Source of the DNA: Chryseobacterium kimseyorum
GTDB taxonomy: Bacteria > Bacteroidota > Bacteroidia > Flavobacteriales > Weeksellaceae
DNA length: 64,000 nucleotides
NCBI RefSeq assembly: GCF_025971945.1
Contig: NZ_JAPDHW010000002.1
Span: forward strand, 372,001-436,000
Direction: 5' to 3'
In this document: one piece after another, positions 8,326-17,448 of the stretch
Position numbering within the stretch: the stretch's first letter is position 1
Layout of the letters: the number at the start of each line of letters is the position of its first letter
Notes under the pieces: model-generated
Database searches by the model: none
Told to the model about the DNA's origin: nothing
The model's input: the letters and a program-made list of their open reading frames with translations, nothing else
Position numbers and translations under genes: made by a program

Positions 8326-10854
8326 ATGGATTATAAGTTTTCACAAGGTTTGAGCCAAGTGTTCAAACAGAGCAAAAATGAAGCTAAGCGGCTGAAAAGT
8401 GAATTTCTTAATACAGAACATCTACTTTTAGGTATTATAAAAACAGAAAACTCTGCAAAAGAAATCCTTCAAGGGCTAAATGCCGATTTAACACAAATCA
8501 GAAGAAAAATTGAAACTTTAAATACAGCAAGTCTAAATCCTATTTCTGAAGAGGTTACCAATATTTCATTCACTAAAATGGCAGATCATTCCATTAAACG
8601 TGCAGAATTAGAATGCAGACAATATAAGAGCAACGAGATCAATACCGTTCACTTGCTTTTGGGCATTTTATACAAATATGAGGATCCTACTTCAAGTATT
8701 TTGGGAGCTTATGACATTGACTATGAAGGAGTTTCAAGAGAATACCAAACCATGCTTAAAAATTCTGGCCAGACCCCTCAAAACTCGGCTTACGATGATG
8801 ATGATGACAGAGAAGAATTTGAGCAGATGAGAAAGCCAACAGGAAATTTAGGCTCTGCAAAAAGTAAAACGCCAACTTTGGATAACTTTGGTAGAGACTT
8901 AACTTCTTTGGCAAGAGACGGGAAATTAGATCCAGTAATCGGTCGTGAGAAAGAAATCGAGAGAGTTTCTCAAATTTTATCCAGAAGAAAGAAAAACAAT
9001 CCTTTATTGATTGGTGAGCCAGGAGTTGGTAAATCTGCCATCGCTGAAGGTTTGGCTTTAAGAATTCAACAGAAGAAAGTTTCAAGAGTTCTTTTTGGTA
9101 AAAGAGTAATCACTTTGGATTTGGCGAGTTTAGTTGCCGGAACAAAATACCGTGGTCAGTTTGAAGAAAGAATGAAAGCCATCATGACGGAACTTGAAAA
9201 GAACCGTGATGTAATCTTATTCATTGACGAGTTGCACACAATTGTAGGAGCAGGAAGTTCGACAGGAAGTTTAGATGCTTCCAATATGTTCAAACCGGCT
9301 TTGGCAAGAGGTGAAATTCAATGTATTGGTGCTACAACGCTTGACGAGTACCGTCAGTACATCGAAAAAGATGGTGCTTTAGAAAGAAGATTTCAAAAAG
9401 TAATGGTAGAGCCTACCAATATTGAGGAAACGATTCAGATTCTGAATCAGATTAAAGATAAATATGAAGCGCACCATAAAGTAGTATATACTGAGGAAGC
9501 AATTCTTGCGTGTGTCAATTTGACATCAAGATATATTACAGACCGATTTTTACCGGACAAAGCGATTGATGCGATGGACGAAGCTGGATCTCGTGTTTAT
9601 ATTAAAAACATGAAGGTTCCTACTGAGATCATTGATTTTGAAAAGAAAATCGAAGACATTAAAGAACTGAAACAAAAAGCCGTAAAAGCTCAGGATTATC
9701 TGGAAGCAAGAAAGCTGAAGGACGAAGAAGAGCGTTTGCAGATGGAATTAAATTCTGCTCAGGATCAGTGGGATAAAGACGTCAAAGAGAAGAAAGAAAC
9801 AGTTTCTGAAGAAAGTGTTGCTGAAGTAGTTTCGATGATGAGCGGTGTTCCTGTAACGAAAGTTGGTAAAAACGAGCTAGACAAGCTTGCAGGAATGGAT
9901 AATAACCTAAACGGAAAAGTGATCGGACAGGAAGATGCTGTGAAAAAGGTTGTGAAAGCAATCCAAAGAAACAGAGCCGGACTGAAAGATCCAAACAGAC
10001 CGATTGGAACATTTATTTTCTTAGGAACAACGGGTGTCGGTAAAACTGAGCTGGCTAAAGTAATGGCGAGAGAACTCTTCGATTCTGACGAAGCTTTGAT
10101 CAGAATTGACATGAGTGAGTACATGGAGAAATTTGCAGTTTCTAGATTGGTTGGTGCGCCTCCGGGATACGTTGGATACGAAGAAGGTGGACAGTTAACA
10201 GAAGCTGTAAGAAGAAAGCCTTATGCAGTTGTTCTTTTGGATGAGATTGAAAAAGCGCATCCTGATGTATTTAACATCTTGCTGCAAATCTTAGATGAAG
10301 GTCACGTAACGGATAGTTTAGGAAGAAAAATTGATTTTAGAAATACAATTATCATTCTTACTTCAAATATCGGTACAAGAGATATCAAAGACTTCGGTGA
10401 TGGTGTAGGATTCGGTACCAATGCGAAGAAAACCAATTCAGATTCCAGAACCAGAAGTACGATTGAAAATGCACTTAAAAAAGCATTTGCTCCAGAATTC
10501 TTAAACAGAATTGACGACATCGTTATCTTTAACTCTCTGGAGAGAACTGATATTTCTAAAATTATCGATATTGAATTAGGTAAACTATATTCAAGACTTG
10601 AAAAATTAGGTTACAAAGTAGATTTAACTACGGAGGCCAAAGATTTCATCTCAGAAAAAGGATGGGACAAAGATTTTGGTGCAAGACCGTTGAAGAGAGC
10701 CATCCAGAAGTATATTGAAGATTTATTGGCAGAAATGTTGGTAAACAAACAGTTAACTGAAGGTGAAACAGTCACTTTAGACGTAAATGAAGCTAAAGAC
10801 GGACTAGAAGGAAAAACTCAGAAAACGAAAAAATCGGCAACTGAAAAGTCTTAA
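8326..10854 (+). CDS. clpC: ATP-dependent Clp protease ATP-binding subunit ClpC
   Basis: Hsp100 unfoldase that feeds substrates to the ClpP peptidase in the cytoplasm. The protein has 842 residues. Order: two Clp N repeats (~residues 1-145), first AAA domain with Walker A GEPGVGKS at ~230, a UVR-type middle segment (EARKLKDEEERLQMEL, ~460), second AAA domain with Walker A GTTGVGKT at ~567, and the C-terminal D2-small domain. The middle segment identifies ClpC rather than ClpA or the longer ClpB. I use the ATG at 8326; a TTG at 8311 is also in frame but MDYKFSQ is the usual N-terminus. It is monocistronic, with a terminator right after it. The C-terminal tail is lysine-rich. Confidence 0.95.
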   Translation: MDYKFSQGLSQVFKQSKNEAKRLKSEFLNTEHLLLGIIKTENSAKEILQGLNADLTQIRRKIETLNTASLNPISEEVTNISFTKMADHSIKRAELECRQYKSNEINTVHLLLGILYKYEDPTSSILGAYDIDYEGVSREYQTMLKNSGQTPQNSAYDDDDDREEFEQMRKPTGNLGSAKSKTPTLDNFGRDLTSLARDGKLDPVIGREKEIERVSQILSRRKKNNPLLIGEPGVGKSAIAEGLALRIQQKKVSRVLFGKRVITLDLASLVAGTKYRGQFEERMKAIMTELEKNRDVILFIDELHTIVGAGSSTGSLDASNMFKPALARGEIQCIGATTLDEYRQYIEKDGALERRFQKVMVEPTNIEETIQILNQIKDKYEAHHKVVYTEEAILACVNLTSRYITDRFLPDKAIDAMDEAGSRVYIKNMKVPTEIIDFEKKIEDIKELKQKAVKAQDYLEARKLKDEEERLQMELNSAQDQWDKDVKEKKETVSEESVAEVVSMMSGVPVTKVGKNELDKLAGMDNNLNGKVIGQEDAVKKVVKAIQRNRAGLKDPNRPIGTFIFLGTTGVGKTELAKVMARELFDSDEALIRIDMSEYMEKFAVSRLVGAPPGYVGYEEGGQLTEAVRRKPYAVVLLDEIEKAHPDVFNILLQILDEGHVTDSLGRKIDFRNTIIILTSNIGTRDIKDFGDGVGFGTNAKKTNSDSRTRSTIENALKKAFAPEFLNRIDDIVIFNSLERTDISKIIDIELGKLYSRLEKLGYKVDLTTEAKDFISEKGWDKDFGARPLKRAIQKYIEDLLAEMLVNKQLTEGETVTLDVNEAKDGLEGKTQKTKKSATEKS

Positions 10855-10877
10855 TAATCAATTTTTAAATAATTAAT

Positions 10878-10912
10878 AAAAGCATCGGGGATTTCCTGAT
10901 GCTTTTTATTTT
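10878..10912 (+). terminator. Terminator of clpC
   Basis: AAAAGCATCGGG and CCTGATGCTTTTT form a stem with a short loop, followed by T-rich sequence. Confidence 0.88.
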
Positions 10913-11080
10913 TCCTTTAGATAACACAGATTTTCACGGATGATGCTGTTGAATAATCAGACTATGGGACTAAGCTTGATCGATCAGTGAAGCCTGCAAG
11001 AGAGTTTTTAATGAAAATATTATTTCGAAAAAAAACATGCTCAAGAATGTGTGACAATCATCGTAATTCGCGGCAAACTT

Positions 11081-11608
11081 TTAAAGTCCCACCACAAACC
11101 CAATACTTGGGATTAGTCCTCCTGAAAATATACTTGTATTTTCTTTATATAAAACATTGTACATCAAGCCTATCTGCATAAAAGAGCGGTCTCCTATCTG
11201 CAACATATATCCTCCACCAAGATATAATGCAGTTTCCTGCTGATCACTTTTAAAATCATATAATTTGTCCTCGTAGTTAACAAAGTAATGTTGCAAATTT
11301 CCACTTACAAAGAAAGATCTTGCAAAATAATAATTTACAAAGGGGCCAATTCCAAACATGGTCGATTTATAAAAATCTGAACTCTGCCAAGAAACACTTC
11401 CGATTAAACCTGCTTCCAGATCATTGGTCAGACGATATCCCGCTCTTGGAGCAACCTGAAGATTAAAATAAGAATTGCTTCCAAAGCCAACTCCCAATCC
11501 GCCACCAAAAGTCCATCTATTGGGTTCAACCGTTGGTGTTCCTACTGCAATTTGAGAAAAGGATAATCCGGAAATAAAAATAAGGGAGGAAATAAACAGT
11601 TTTTTCAT
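11081..11608 (-). CDS. Outer membrane beta-barrel protein
   Basis: A 175-residue exported protein. A signal peptide (MKKLFISSLIFISGLSFSQ) is followed by alternating hydrophobic/polar strands rich in Gly, Tyr and Phe (WTFGGGLGVGFG, MFGIGPFVNYYF, LYLGGGYMLQIG) and a final strand IPSIGFVVGL. This is the pattern of small eight-stranded porin-like barrels. I cannot assign a ligand. It stands alone between clpC and mnmA and is transcribed towards clpC. The 220 bp between it and clpC hold the clpC terminator and a short dispersed-repeat-like segment. Confidence 0.78.
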   Translation of the reverse strand: MKKLFISSLIFISGLSFSQIAVGTPTVEPNRWTFGGGLGVGFGSNSYFNLQVAPRAGYRLTNDLEAGLIGSVSWQSSDFYKSTMFGIGPFVNYYFARSFFVSGNLQHYFVNYEDKLYDFKSDQQETALYLGGGYMLQIGDRSFMQIGLMYNVLYKENTSIFSGGLIPSIGFVVGL

Positions 11609-11705
11609 ATTGAATATTTTTTCTGGTGAAATTTAGGTGATTTTACGATAATATCGTTTTTATCAATGCATAAAATTATCATTTTTTTCGCAATTAAGAT
11701 TATTG

Positions 11706-11713
11706 TAATTTTG
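11706..11713 (+). promoter_or_regulatory. -7 promoter box upstream of mnmA
   Basis: TAATTTTG, an exact TAnnTTTG match, 46 bp before the mnmA ATG. No clear -33 TTG at the standard distance. Confidence 0.55.
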
Positions 11714-11759
11714 CGGCTCAACTAAGAACTCCCGTTAAGAGTTTCGTAAAATTGAAATA

Positions 11760-12947
11760 ATGAAAGTAGTAGTAGGCCTCTCAGGAGGTGTAGATTCGAG
11801 TGTTACAGCGTATTTGCTGCAACAGCAAGGTCACGAAGTGGTGGCTTTATTTATGAGAAACTGGAATGATGCTTCCGTAACTTTGGAAGATGAATGTCCC
11901 TGGATTGAGGATAGTAATGATGCCTTAATGGTTGCCCAAAAATTGGGAATTCCTTTTCAGGTAATTGACATGAGTGATCTGTACAAGGAAAGAATTGTCG
12001 ATTATATGTTTGATGAATATCAGAAAGGAAGAACTCCGAATCCTGATGTTCTGTGCAACAGAGAGGTGAAATTCGATGTTTTTATGAAGACCGCAATGTC
12101 CTTGGGTGCAGATAAAGTAGCCACCGGACATTATGCAAGAGTAGACTCTACTTTTGATGAAAACGGTAAAGAAATCTTCCATCTTTTAGCAGGAAAAGAC
12201 AATAATAAAGATCAGTCTTACTTTTTGTGTCAGCTGAATCAGGATCAATTGTCAAAAGCATTATTTCCGATTGGTGAACTTACGAAGCCGCAGGTAAGAG
12301 AAATTGCCAAAGAAATCGGTTTGGTAACGGCTGATAAAAAAGATTCTCAGGGATTATGTTTTATTGGAAAAGTGAGCTTACCGCAATTTCTGCAACAGCA
12401 ATTGATTCCGAAAGAAGGCGAAATTGTAGAAATTTTCAAAGATTCGCCATTGTTTTCTCAGGAAATTCCGGCTTTTTCATCGAAGGAAGAAGAGTTAGAA
12501 TTTTTAAGCAGAAAAATCGATTATAAAAAATCTGACGGAAAAGTCATTGGCAAACATCAGGGTGCTCAATTTTTCACGATTGGTCAGAGTAAAGGATTAG
12601 GAATCGGCGGTCACAAAGAAAGTTGTTTTATTGTCTCGAGAGATATGGAAAACAATATTATTTTTGTGGGTGAAGGACACAGTTTTCCCGGACTACACAA
12701 AAAAGCCTTAAAGATTGACAATTCTGAACTGCACTGGGTGCGAGAAGATTTAAGATTAAAAAATGGTGAATCAATGGATGTTCTCGGAAGATTCAGATAC
12801 AGACAGGAACTTCAGAAAGCAACCATTCATCAGTTTGAAAATACTTTCTATATGGAATTTGAAAATCCTCAATCAGCTATTGCTGAAGGACAGTTTGCCT
12901 CGTGGTATCTGAAAGATGAACTGATTGGAAGCGGAGTAATTTCGTAA
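11760..12947 (+). CDS. mnmA: tRNA 2-thiouridine(34) synthase MnmA
   Basis: Thiolates the wobble uridine of tRNA-Lys, -Glu and -Gln in the cytoplasm, complementing MnmG, which modifies the same base and is encoded at 56.6 kb. The 395-residue protein starts with the PP-loop GLSGGVDSS at residues 6-14. The two catalytic cysteines are visible: C99 in [12 protein letters not shown] and C200 in SQGLCFIGK, the pair that forms the disulfide/persulfide. DQSYFLCQL is another family block. A strong terminator follows. Compared with the usual ~360-370 residues there is an extra ~25-residue charged insertion near 225-255 ([20 protein letters not shown]). Confidence 0.95.
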   Translation: MKVVVGLSGGVDSSVTAYLLQQQGHEVVALFMRNWNDASVTLEDECPWIEDSNDALMVAQKLGIPFQVIDMSDLYKERIVDYMFDEYQKGRTPNPDVLCNREVKFDVFMKTAMSLGADKVATGHYARVDSTFDENGKEIFHLLAGKDNNKDQSYFLCQLNQDQLSKALFPIGELTKPQVREIAKEIGLVTADKKDSQGLCFIGKVSLPQFLQQQLIPKEGEIVEIFKDSPLFSQEIPAFSSKEEELEFLSRKIDYKKSDGKVIGKHQGAQFFTIGQSKGLGIGGHKESCFIVSRDMENNIIFVGEGHSFPGLHKKALKIDNSELHWVREDLRLKNGESMDVLGRFRYRQELQKATIHQFENTFYMEFENPQSAIAEGQFASWYLKDELIGSGVIS

Positions 12948-12953
12948 ATATAT

Positions 12954-12982
12954 AAAAGACCTTTTTTAAAGGTCTTTTTTCT
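12954..12982 (+). terminator. Bidirectional terminator between mnmA and the HxlR gene
   Basis: Perfect stem AAAAGACCTTT / AAAGGTCTTTT with T runs on both strands. It lies between convergent genes and can serve both. Confidence 0.9.
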
Positions 12983-12999
12983 TTTATATTCTCATAAGA

Positions 13000-13404
13000 T
13001 TAATTCGCTGTTACAGTTTCCTGTGATTCTGCGTCAACAATTGTTTCAGAAGTATTTCCAATAATTTCTTTCCTGTGAGCAATTCCCCATTCTGTAAGAT
13101 GACTGATAATTGTTTTCAGGGATTTCCCGTGCTGTGTTAACTCATATTGAACAGTTATGGGCTGAGTTTCCAAAACAGTTCTTTTGATTAATTTATTGAT
13201 TTCCAATTCTTTTAATTCCTTACTCAACATCTTGTTGGAAATACCCACTACATCGTTCAGTATATCTGAGAATCTTCTTTTGTTATAAAAACACAATGAC
13301 GAAATAATGGCTATTTTCCATTTTCCGCTCAATACATCCATCGAGTCCTGAACGGCCATCATTTCTTTCTTATGTTGTTCTTTGATAAGGGGTTTACAGT
13401 TCAT
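13000..13404 (-). CDS. HxlR family winged-helix transcriptional regulator
   Basis: A 134-residue DNA-binding protein. The family core is clear: VLSGKWKIAIISSLCF, then RRFSDILNDVVGISNKMLSKELKELE (recognition helix region) and a beta wing ending VQYELTQHGKSL. One cysteine sits near the N-terminus (C3) and one in ISSLCF; some HxlR proteins sense electrophiles or hypochlorite by cysteine oxidation, so redox sensing is possible but unproven. The gene is divergent from two short-chain dehydrogenase genes. The 117-bp spacer holds seven GTTAC repeats and overlapping promoters, so it very likely controls itself and those genes. Confidence 0.88.
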   Translation of the reverse strand: MNCKPLIKEQHKKEMMAVQDSMDVLSGKWKIAIISSLCFYNKRRFSDILNDVVGISNKMLSKELKELEINKLIKRTVLETQPITVQYELTQHGKSLKTIISHLTEWGIAHRKEIIGNTSETIVDAESQETVTAN

Positions 13405-13408
13405 ATGG

Positions 13409-13467
13409 GTTACTTTTTTGTTACCGTGTTACTCCGCTGTTACAGTTACTTTTCGTTACAAAGTTAC
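13409..13467. promoter_or_regulatory. Seven GTTAC direct repeats: candidate HxlR operator
   Basis: GTTAC starts at 13409, 13420, 13428, 13439, 13445, 13455 and 13463. Two copies form GTTACnnnGTTAC (13420-13432 and 13455-13467). The array spans the 5' leader and promoter of the regulator and abuts the promoter of the dehydrogenase genes. Confidence 0.65.
13459..13466 (-). promoter_or_regulatory. -7 box for the HxlR gene
   Basis: Read on the minus strand: TAACTTTG, an exact TAnnTTTG match that shares bases with the last two GTTAC repeats. Confidence 0.5.
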
Positions 13468-13487
13468 CAAAATAAATCTTAATGTGA

Positions 13488-13495
13488 TAATTTTG
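13488..13495 (+). promoter_or_regulatory. -7 box for the dehydrogenase operon
   Basis: TAATTTTG, an exact TAnnTTTG match 26 bp before the first dehydrogenase ATG. The -33 region would fall on the last GTTAC repeat. Confidence 0.55.
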
Positions 13496-13521
13496 CTAAA
13501 GTTTTTAAAATAAATACAACA

Positions 13522-14277
13522 ATGAGTAAACTAAAAAATAAAGTAGCTGTCATTACGGGCGCATCAAAAGGAATAGGAGCGTCCATCGCAAAATACTTTG
13601 CAGCAGAAGGCGCAAAAGTAGTCGTTAACTACGCTTCAAGTAAAGAAGATGCCAATAAGGTTGTGGATGACATTATCAAAAATGGCGGAAAAGCAATAGC
13701 CGTACAAGGAGATGTTTCTAACGAAGCAGATGTCATCAGGATTTTTGAAGAAACCAAAAAAGCTTTCAGCACCTTGGATATTTTGGTAAACAACGCCGGA
13801 ATTTACAACTACGAACCTATCGAACAGGTTTCGGCAGAAACTTTCCACCAGCAATTTAACATCAATGTTTTGGGGTCTATTTTTACGATTCAGTCGGCTC
13901 TGAAATTATTTGGTGACAAAGGAGGAAACATTATCAATATCAGTTCTGGAGTAAGCAGATCACCGTTGGCAACCGGTTCTGTATATTCTGCAACAAAATC
14001 AGCATTAGACGCTTTCACCATCGCCCTTTCAAAAGAATTCTCAGGCAGAAATATCCGCATCAATTCTATTTTGCCGGGTGTTGTAGAAACAGAAGGTTCT
14101 CGCAGCGCAGGATTTATCGGGAGTGAATTTGAAACAAAATTACTCTCTACCACTCCACTCGGTCGTACCGGACAACCGGAAGATATTGCGAAGGTTGCCG
14201 TATTTCTTGCCTCAGATGATGCAGGGTGGATTACAGGTGAACAGATTGCCGTTTCAGGTGGAATTTATGGATTATAA
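13522..14277 (+). CDS. Short-chain dehydrogenase/reductase
   Basis: Classical SDR oxidoreductase of 251 residues, NAD(P)-dependent and cytoplasmic. The cofactor motif TGASKGIG is at residues 12-19 and NNAG at 90-93. Catalytic residues appear as S141/S142, Y155 and K159 (YSATK). The sequence resembles glucose 1-dehydrogenase or 3-oxoacyl-ACP-reductase-like members, but the substrate cannot be read from sequence. It forms an operon with a second SDR 12 bp downstream, and the pair faces an HxlR regulator. Inducible SDR pairs next to HxlR genes usually suggest detoxification of a reactive carbonyl compound (inference). Confidence 0.87.
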   Translation: MSKLKNKVAVITGASKGIGASIAKYFAAEGAKVVVNYASSKEDANKVVDDIIKNGGKAIAVQGDVSNEADVIRIFEETKKAFSTLDILVNNAGIYNYEPIEQVSAETFHQQFNINVLGSIFTIQSALKLFGDKGGNIINISSGVSRSPLATGSVYSATKSALDAFTIALSKEFSGRNIRINSILPGVVETEGSRSAGFIGSEFETKLLSTTPLGRTGQPEDIAKVAVFLASDDAGWITGEQIAVSGGIYGL

Positions 14278-14289
14278 AAATTGAATAAA

Positions 14290-15060
14290 ATGAACAGATT
14301 ACAAAATAAAGTAGCAGTAGTTACGGGCGGAAACAGCGGAATAGGTTTTGGAATCGCTGAAGCTTTTAAAAATGAAGGCGCGGTAGGTACCATCACCGGG
14401 AGAAATGAAACAACTCTCAGTCGTTCTGTAGATTCTCTGGGTAAACAGTTTATCGGCATTGCAGGAAATGTCACCAATCTTAATGATTTGGAAAATACTT
14501 TTAAGCAGACTGTAGAAAAATTTGGCAAAATAGATGCACTGGTCGTGAACGCAGGCGGTGTTGTTGATGGTATTGCAATGGGTTCCATTGATGAAGTTAC
14601 CGAAGAAAGCTACGATCAGTACATGGAATTAAATTTAAAAAGCGCATATTTTACGGTTCAAAAAGCACTTCCATATCTCAATGACGGAGCTTCAGTCGTT
14701 TTAATCGGCTCAAGTGCAGCCCATCGTGCAGCGCCAGGAATGGCGATCTATGCAGCTGCCAAAGCAGCAGTCATTTCATTGGCAAAAGGTTTATCGTTAG
14801 ATTTATTACCGCGAAAAATAAGAGTGAATGCTTTATCACCCGGTTCTATTGACACTCCGGCTTTCGGGAAAATGGTACCTGAAGAACATTTGGAACAGGT
14901 AAAAAAAACCTGGAGTGACATCACACCAATCGGAAGACAGGGCTTGCCTTCTGAAATAGGAAGTACTGCAGTATTTTTAGCATCAGACGAGTCATCGTTT
15001 ATCGTAGGAACAGAAATTCTTGCAGACGGTGGTCTTACAAATATCAGTCTGATGAACTAA
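14290..15060 (+). CDS. Short-chain dehydrogenase/reductase, second of the pair
   Basis: A 256-residue SDR with TGGNSGIG at residues 12-19, VNAGG near 87 and the catalytic set S141/S142, Y154, K158 (YAAAK). It is only distantly similar to the SDR upstream, so this is not a recent duplication. I start at the ATG at 14290; an in-frame TTG 9 bp earlier is less likely. The 12-bp gap to the preceding gene implies cotranscription from the promoter at 13.49 kb under the HxlR regulator. The substrate is unknown. Confidence 0.86.
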   Translation: MNRLQNKVAVVTGGNSGIGFGIAEAFKNEGAVGTITGRNETTLSRSVDSLGKQFIGIAGNVTNLNDLENTFKQTVEKFGKIDALVVNAGGVVDGIAMGSIDEVTEESYDQYMELNLKSAYFTVQKALPYLNDGASVVLIGSSAAHRAAPGMAIYAAAKAAVISLAKGLSLDLLPRKIRVNALSPGSIDTPAFGKMVPEEHLEQVKKTWSDITPIGRQGLPSEIGSTAVFLASDESSFIVGTEILADGGLTNISLMN

Positions 15061-15262
15061 TTTCTATTCGGTAGATGCATTCTCATGTTTATCTAAAAAA
15101 ATGCTTAAATAACTGTAGCCTTTATTGATGGTTATCTGAGACATACATTGTTAAAAAGCTGAGAGAATATGTAATTTAAAAAATGTAACTATTTTGAAAA
15201 AACATTTTCGGTTTTGAACAGATTTACCTCATTCAATGTCTGTGTACAAATAGGCCAAAAAT

Positions 15263-15296
15263 AATCCCGAAGCATCTTTGTTTCGGGGTTTTTGTA
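15263..15296. terminator. Terminator between the SDR operon and convergent genes
   Basis: CCCGAA and TTTCGGG form a stem around an ~8-nt loop; T-rich tails exist on both strands. The preceding 200 bp (15061-15262) hold no gene I can support. Confidence 0.7.
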
Positions 15297-15316
15297 TTCA
15301 TTAAAATTTGTAGTTG

Positions 15317-15667
15317 CTATTTCAACTTTCGGTTGAAGTCATTGAACTTAAAAATTAGAATCACAATAACTTCTATGATGAGTATTATAATTAAATATCC
15401 TACCGGTTTTCCTAAATATAATCCTCTGATCAATTTTGCAATTCCTAATAGCATGATGCTTACTAAAAAACAGAACACCATATTGCGTTGATAAATTTTT
15501 AAAAATTTGCTGAGCAGAACAGACAGGTAAAAACCTATTAAGATCATCAGATAAAATTTTAAAAATTCAGGTCCTTTTACTGTAATCGGGTTGAAAGTAT
15601 GTTGAAACCTGAACAGCCAGAATAAGCTGACAATTACAGAAGCTAAGTATAGAATCATCGTTTTCAT
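15317..15667 (-). CDS. Small membrane protein of unknown function
   Basis: A 116-residue protein with about four membrane spans (MILYLASVIVSLFWLF, FYLMILIGFYLSVLL, VFCFLVSIMLLGIAKL and GYLIIILIIEVIVILIF) and a basic C-terminus. I do not recognise a family. I use the ATG at 15665-15667; a longer frame reaching 15745 would overlap the coding tail of the upstream gene. It starts 11 bp after that gene, so the two are probably cotranscribed, and it may act with the Gly/Cys-rich membrane protein. Confidence 0.65.
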   Translation of the reverse strand: MKTMILYLASVIVSLFWLFRFQHTFNPITVKGPEFLKFYLMILIGFYLSVLLSKFLKIYQRNMVFCFLVSIMLLGIAKLIRGLYLGKPVGYLIIILIIEVIVILIFKFNDFNRKLK

Positions 15668-15678
15668 TTTATTCAGTT

Positions 15679-16419
15679 TTAGCTTCCACATCCACCACAA
15701 CCGCCGCCTCCACAGCTGCTTCCACAACTCGATCCGCTGCTGCAACTTGATCCTCCTCCACTACAGCTGCTTCCACCATCGCCGTTTTGATTGTTTTCTT
15801 TGTTTTTATTGACCTGACTTTCAAAAACACCTCCGATAATGTAGATGATGAGAAAAGAGGCAAAAAATAACACGAACACAGTAAGTAAAACACTGGACAC
15901 TTTATTTGAACAGGATCCTAAAAGAAGTAGAACTGCTGCGACAGGAATGAGTTTCAGATGTCTCAGCCAAAATGTTTTGGCCTTAAGTTTAGGAGTCTGA
16001 TGATTCCAGATTTCTGATGGTGGCTCCTGAGAGAAAACTGCTCTGTAGTTTTCCAAAGTTTCCGAGAACCAGTTTTGATGTTTCACGCTTTCAGAACCTC
16101 CGCCTGTTGATGGATGGTGATGAAGACTTCTTTTGAGAATATTCGGGCAAAAATCTTCCCAGTAATTTTGAGTGTAGATCAAATGCATATGCCACACTTT
16201 ATCCACAATTTCACTAGGTGAAGCGCCGTTGGGTGAGATGCAACAGAGATAGACAAACTTTTTGTACTCTGCGATTGCTTTTTGGGCAAAGTCTGAGCTC
16301 CAGTTTTCTTCTTTTGCCAGTTTTTTTGAGAATGGAAATGTTGCATTCTCTGCGTCTAATGAAAAGCCTTGAATTCTTTTCCAAAGATTTTCGTTTCTTA
16401 ATACCAATTCTGTTTTCAT
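15679..16419 (-). CDS. Glycine-rich domain protein with membrane anchor and Gly/Ser/Cys tail
   Basis: A 246-residue protein in three parts. Residues ~1-125 match the glycine-rich domain protein (GRDP-like) family, with the conserved DKVWHMHLIYTQNYW near 73-87 and a His-rich LHHHP. Residues ~150-200 hold two membrane spans (LIPVAAVLLLLG and VLLTVFVLFFASFLIIYII). The last ~35 residues are nearly all Gly, Ser and Cys with six cysteines (CGSSCGGGGCGGCGS). Similar tails occur on Bacteroidota TIGR04222-like membrane proteins. Function unknown. Cotranscribed with the small membrane protein downstream. Confidence 0.72.
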   Translation of the reverse strand: MKTELVLRNENLWKRIQGFSLDAENATFPFSKKLAKEENWSSDFAQKAIAEYKKFVYLCCISPNGASPSEIVDKVWHMHLIYTQNYWEDFCPNILKRSLHHHPSTGGGSESVKHQNWFSETLENYRAVFSQEPPSEIWNHQTPKLKAKTFWLRHLKLIPVAAVLLLLGSCSNKVSSVLLTVFVLFFASFLIIYIIGGVFESQVNKNKENNQNGDGGSSCSGGGSSCSSGSSCGSSCGGGGCGGCGS

Positions 16420-16538
16420 TTTGTTTGTTTTTATTTTTTCTACTCAAATATCAAACGTTTCGAAAATATAAAAGTCCTGCAAAAATCTTTTTTAGATTTA
16501 AAAAAATCTTAAATTAGTCTTACTAAAAAAATGTTCAG

Positions 16539-17435
16539 ATGAAAAAAGAAGATATTATACATTTAGAGAAACTGATGAATTTCCTGAGTCTTCATTTTTT
16601 AAAGAAAAACCACTGGGAAGATGTTACCAAAACCGAATGGTCCTACATCGTTGCAGAAATCAACGACCTCATCATCAGTGATTATGAAGATAAAAGCATC
16701 AATAAAAAACCGGAATTATTAGGCTTGAATTATCTGTATGAACATTTGATTATCAATAAATTAAAGAGGTTTTATCAAAATGAAAATTCAGTTTTAAGCA
16801 AACCGAATCTGGCAAAACTAAGTAAGATTGTCAAAGTTTTAGGCTACTCAAATTATATTGATTTCATCAATTCCAATACAGAGTCCTTTAACTTTAATGA
16901 TTTGAGAATAGATATGAACAACGTCAAACAGAACACAGATTTGCTCGACAGACTGGTGGGATGCTGGTATTCATACAACAGAAATCTTCCGGAGAACCCT
17001 TTACAGGCCAAGGAAGACAGAATCTGGCGTTCCGCAACAGAGATCTACAAGTCTGAAATTTCAGGTGAATATTTTGTGGAAAGAAGCGGTGGCGACCATC
17101 ACAAGTACTTTGGAAAGATAACGGCCTATTCAGATTATGTTTTTATAATCATGAACAGCAACACTTTTATCCGCCAAAGACATTTCATCTCAAGAATTAA
17201 AGATATCAAGGAGAAACTTAAAAATCCAGAATATAAGCTCTATGAATTGCATTTTATAAGTACGTGTATTAGTTTTAACCAAGAGCCGATTGCTCTTTTT
17301 GAGATTTTTCAGAAAGCTGAGAGAAAAAATTTCATTCCAGATTCTATCAGTTTTCCTATTGACAGCGACGAAATTCCTGATTCAATCATCAAACAGTTAG
17401 AAGACACCGAAGCGAATAGAATTGCTTATAAATAA
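16539..17435 (+). CDS. Hypothetical protein, possible regulatory role
   Basis: I do not recognise this 298-residue protein. It has no signal peptide or membrane span and is rich in Lys, Asn and Ile. Residues ~75-115 (KLSKIVKVLGYSNYIDFIN) look like a small helical, possibly DNA-binding-like segment. The rest is alpha/beta with WYSYNRNLPENP and YFVERSGGDHHKYFGKITAY as notable stretches, which may form a ligand-sensing beta domain. It is divergent from the glycine-rich protein gene and precedes the operator array at 17.45 kb. Codon use is like its neighbours. Confidence 0.6.
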   Translation: MKKEDIIHLEKLMNFLSLHFLKKNHWEDVTKTEWSYIVAEINDLIISDYEDKSINKKPELLGLNYLYEHLIINKLKRFYQNENSVLSKPNLAKLSKIVKVLGYSNYIDFINSNTESFNFNDLRIDMNNVKQNTDLLDRLVGCWYSYNRNLPENPLQAKEDRIWRSATEIYKSEISGEYFVERSGGDHHKYFGKITAYSDYVFIIMNSNTFIRQRHFISRIKDIKEKLKNPEYKLYELHFISTCISFNQEPIALFEIFQKAERKNFIPDSISFPIDSDEIPDSIIKQLEDTEANRIAYK

Positions 17436-17448
17436 ATAAAACTCTGTT

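Noticed and set aside
9765..10124. 119-codon frame antisense to clpC
   Set aside because: Antisense shadow of a conserved gene; no start context or family resemblance.
15669..15893. Alanine/valine-rich frame opposite in phase to the glycine-rich tail gene
   Set aside because: It is a frame shadow of the repetitive Gly/Ser/Cys codons.
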